Shown: positions 21,191 through 22,969 of the stretch, in pieces
Layout: each line of letters starts with the position of its first letter
How positions within the stretch are numbered: position 1 is the stretch's first letter
Source of the DNA: Gonium pectorale
Taxonomy: Eukaryota > Chlorophyta > Chlorophyceae > Chlamydomonadales > Volvocaceae
Direction of reading: 5' to 3'
Length of the DNA: 22,969 bases
NCBI GenBank assembly: GCA_001584585.1
Contig: LSYV01000003.1
Location: 3,722,578 to 3,745,546 of the forward strand
Notes under the pieces: generated by a model
The model's input: the letters and a program-made list of their open reading frames with translations, nothing else
The model's database searches: none
Told to the model about the DNA's origin: nothing
Program-made: the position numbers and the translations under genes

Positions 21191-21586
21191 ATGGAAGCAG
21201 ATCCCGTTGCTTTGTTGCGAAACCTGCTCGTAACCCATGCGGGCTCTGACTTTGTCCTTCAGCTTGAGGAGGAGGAGCTTCAGGGCTTGATTGCGGATGG
21301 ATGGACTTCGGTGACGAGTCTGCGTGAGGCAAGCGAGCAGGGCCTGCAGAAGGCCGGGCTGCGCCGTGGCTCCGCTCGTGTCTTGGTGCAAAAGTTTTCG
21401 GGTGAGCATTATGCCATTACACTAATGGTGTTCCCGCAATTAGCTGTTCCTTTTGGCTTCGCGTGCGTTTGCTCATCCTTGTCGACGCTTAGCTGACAGC
21501 GTCAACATCGTTGCTCTTGTGCAGGCGCGGCGGCCGGCCCAGGTCCGGGGAGCAGCGGTGAGGCAACGGCAAGCGCGCGATTGTGA
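21191..21586 (+). CDS. Small hypothetical protein with SAM-like helical segment, 2 exons, 90 aa (possibly frameshifted)
   Basis: Not assigned to a known family. Exon 1 (21191-21401) starts MEADPVALLRNLLVTHAG and contains a leucine-patterned helical segment, LQGLIADGWTSVTSLREAS followed by GLQKAGLRRGSARVLVQ, that resembles a SAM-domain C-terminal half. The donor G|GTGAGC and acceptor GTGCAG|GCGCGG (exon 2, 21525-21586) join in phase and end at TGA after a Gly/Ala/Ser-rich tail. A second frame of exon 2 continues past that stop with a coding-like helical stretch, EAAAHNVQRLSDLIARLAP (to about 21645). A one-base frameshift in a once longer protein is therefore plausible. Given the repeat-rich context it may belong to a multicopy or transposon-associated family. 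Confidence 0.4.
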
Positions 21587-21658
21587 AGCTGCAGCGCACA
21601 ATGTCCAGAGGCTTTCTGACCTTATCGCCCGGTTGGCGCCTCGGACACGGGTTATCGG

Positions 21659-21705
21659 CACTTATCAGGGTCCTGATATATCCCATATCAGGACCCCGAT
21701 AAGTG
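21659..21705. repeat. Strong palindrome (20-bp arms, 7-base loop)
   Basis: The left arm 21659-21678 (CACTTATCAGGGTCCTGATA) pairs with the right arm 21686-21705 with a single mismatch around the loop TATCCCA. A hairpin or cruciform of this size is far beyond chance for a local sequence. The same loop with altered, still paired arms recurs at 22680-22696. Confidence 0.92.
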
Positions 21706-21712
21706 ATGTATG

Positions 21713-21817
21713 CCTGATAAGTACGGCACATGACCCTGATAAGTACGGCACATGACCCTGATAAGTACGGCACATGACCCTGATAAGTACGGCACATGAC
21801 CCTGATAAGTACGGCAC
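21713..21817. repeat. 22-bp tandem repeat, about 4.8 copies
   Basis: Unit CCTGATAAGTACGGCACA plus TGAC, starting at 21713, 21735, 21757, 21779 and 21801; the copies are essentially identical. Each unit's CCTGATAAGT is the exact reverse complement of ACTTATCAGG in the left arm of the palindrome just upstream (21660-21669). Confidence 0.95.
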
Positions 21818-22969
21818 GCGTTTTGTGGTGGTTATATCGCCGTTGGTCCCATTCTGCCGGGATGGCCGCACATTGCATGCCACACCACACACGCAACACA
21901 CGCGCGCGCAGAAATCCGCTCAAGTTGACCAGTCAAACAATCAACATTCAACCAGCACCAAGTGCAGAGCACAACGTGCAAATGCGACACTACTGACCAA
22001 CTTGATAACACCTGACAGTGTTAAGATCCGGCAGACAATCCCCTTGCTCGCCTCTCCACCACCAAGGACGTACTAAGCATTCCGCCAGTACCCAACCTAT
22101 GACCCGACACTCCATCACATGGAAAGCCTGTGCCAATTACTCCACGGCCTACCACCCCCGCGCTGGGCGCTCTACTCGGATCTTCGACCTTGCCCGATTG
22201 TTTGATCCAGCCACCCTCGCATTCCCAGGCTAAGCCCTCGGACAGCTCAAATCCTCGGAATTAAACCCGTGTACAGGGAAGCAACATGCTTAATCTCGGC
22301 TAGGGCGGACAGCTCAACGGTCCTAATCATTGCGATAAGCATGGCGGCAGCAGGTAATGGTCTTGGGCGTGAAGGTGGCGCGCTACATGTTGATAGGAGC
22401 CGTCGTCTTGTCGCCAGCCTCAGACTGAACTGGCGGTGTAGCTCAAAAAGCCTGCACGGTAACCGGCGTGGGTGAGTAATGCGGAAGCCGAAGTCCACGG
22501 TCATTCTTGGCACTCTCCGCGCACACACAAAGGCAGGACTGGGCCCGGGCCCGACGCCGCATACAACACATTACACACTGCCTTACGCACGACGTGTCCG
22601 TTAGGGTTTCGGCCCTCGGGGACGGAGGCCCTCGGGGCTGCCTCGGGTCCTCCCATATCACCCCTCCCTCCGGACACGCCGATATATCCCATATCGCCAT
22701 CCGGCAGGGAGATAACCTGTACTTAATCTGTTGTCGAGTTTGGATTATGGATTGCACCCGACCGCGTTGCAAGGGTTTAGGCTTTAGGGTGCCAAGGAAC
22801 CGCCCGCCCGGTACTGTACGCTTGACGGGTGCGCTTTGCTTCACTGACACACGAAGCCCTGCTCATCATCGCTGTCACCCTACCTACTTAGCTGATGTTT
22901 GCCCCCCTTGCATGTGGTCCTGAGCGCCGTATGCCCCCTACCTGTTCTTGTCCCTTGGTATACACGGGA
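21818..22969. other. Right-end region, no gene recognised
   Basis: No ORF here has coding character or a recognisable family. It holds a CA/CG-rich simple stretch (21888-21910), a GC-rich part with repeated CCCTCGGGG (22612-22640), a CCTCCCATATCA segment (22649-22660) resembling the palindrome core, and a second palindrome at 22680-22696 (CGATA-TATCCCA-TATCG). No tRNA or other RNA gene is evident. Confidence 0.4.

Noticed and set aside
21713..21817. CRISPR-like regularly spaced repeats
   Set aside because: The 22-bp units are directly adjacent with no unique spacers, and the DNA is eukaryotic nuclear; it is a simple tandem satellite.
22247..22528. 93-codon minus-strand frame with hydrophobic segment
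   Set aside because: No family resemblance, no splice or regulatory context, and similar length frames occur by chance throughout this GC-rich DNA.

Overview
The window is nuclear DNA of a volvocine green alga (the Chlamydomonas/Gonium/Volvox lineage). The evidence is a dynein intermediate chain very close to the Chlamydomonas reinhardtii IC2/IC69 protein as I remember it, a plant-type histone H3 with an algal 3' stem-loop, GC-rich coding DNA, many short introns with GTGAG/GTGCG donors and CAG acceptors, and TGTAA poly(A) signals. The dynein protein differs from my memory of the C. reinhardtii one at several positions, so a related species is more likely.

Left part, 1-16.7 kb, holds five conserved housekeeping or ciliary genes. 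The 3' end of a replication-dependent histone H3 gene (+) is convergent with an 18-exon gene for cleavage stimulation factor subunit CstF-77 (-, 710-8562). I could reconstruct that gene completely in phase (808 aa). One of its introns carries a tandem array of a ~182-bp repeat. A 746-bp divergent spacer separates it from an intronless ODA6/IC2 outer-arm dynein intermediate chain gene (+, 9309-11003). After a 1.4-kb convergent intergenic stretch come a two-exon TIM50 gene (-, 12396-13753) and, divergently after 394 bp, an eight-exon sugar-phosphate/phosphate translocator-like (TPT/DMT) gene (+, 14148-16699). The layout is two divergent pairs plus convergent ends, so neighbours share promoter or terminator DNA. 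The genes do not form one pathway.

Right part, 16.7-23 kb, is decayed and repeat-rich. It holds a LINE C-terminal remnant (-), a minisatellite, two exons of a sperm-tail PG-rich (SHIPPO) repeat protein with an in-frame stop (-), and a frameshifted Ty1/copia pol remnant (-). A ~112-116 bp repeat occurs twice, one copy sitting inside the copia pol between 8-bp direct repeats. Further right are a small SAM-like hypothetical gene (+), a strong palindrome, a 22-bp satellite, and a second palindrome with the same loop and a base-pair-preserving arm change. The last ~1.1 kb holds nothing else I recognise.

I see no dramatic new system. The best leads are the small mobile repeat caught inside copia, the covarying palindromes next to a complementary satellite, the intronic ~182-bp array, the decayed PG-rich gene, and GC-AG introns in two essential genes.
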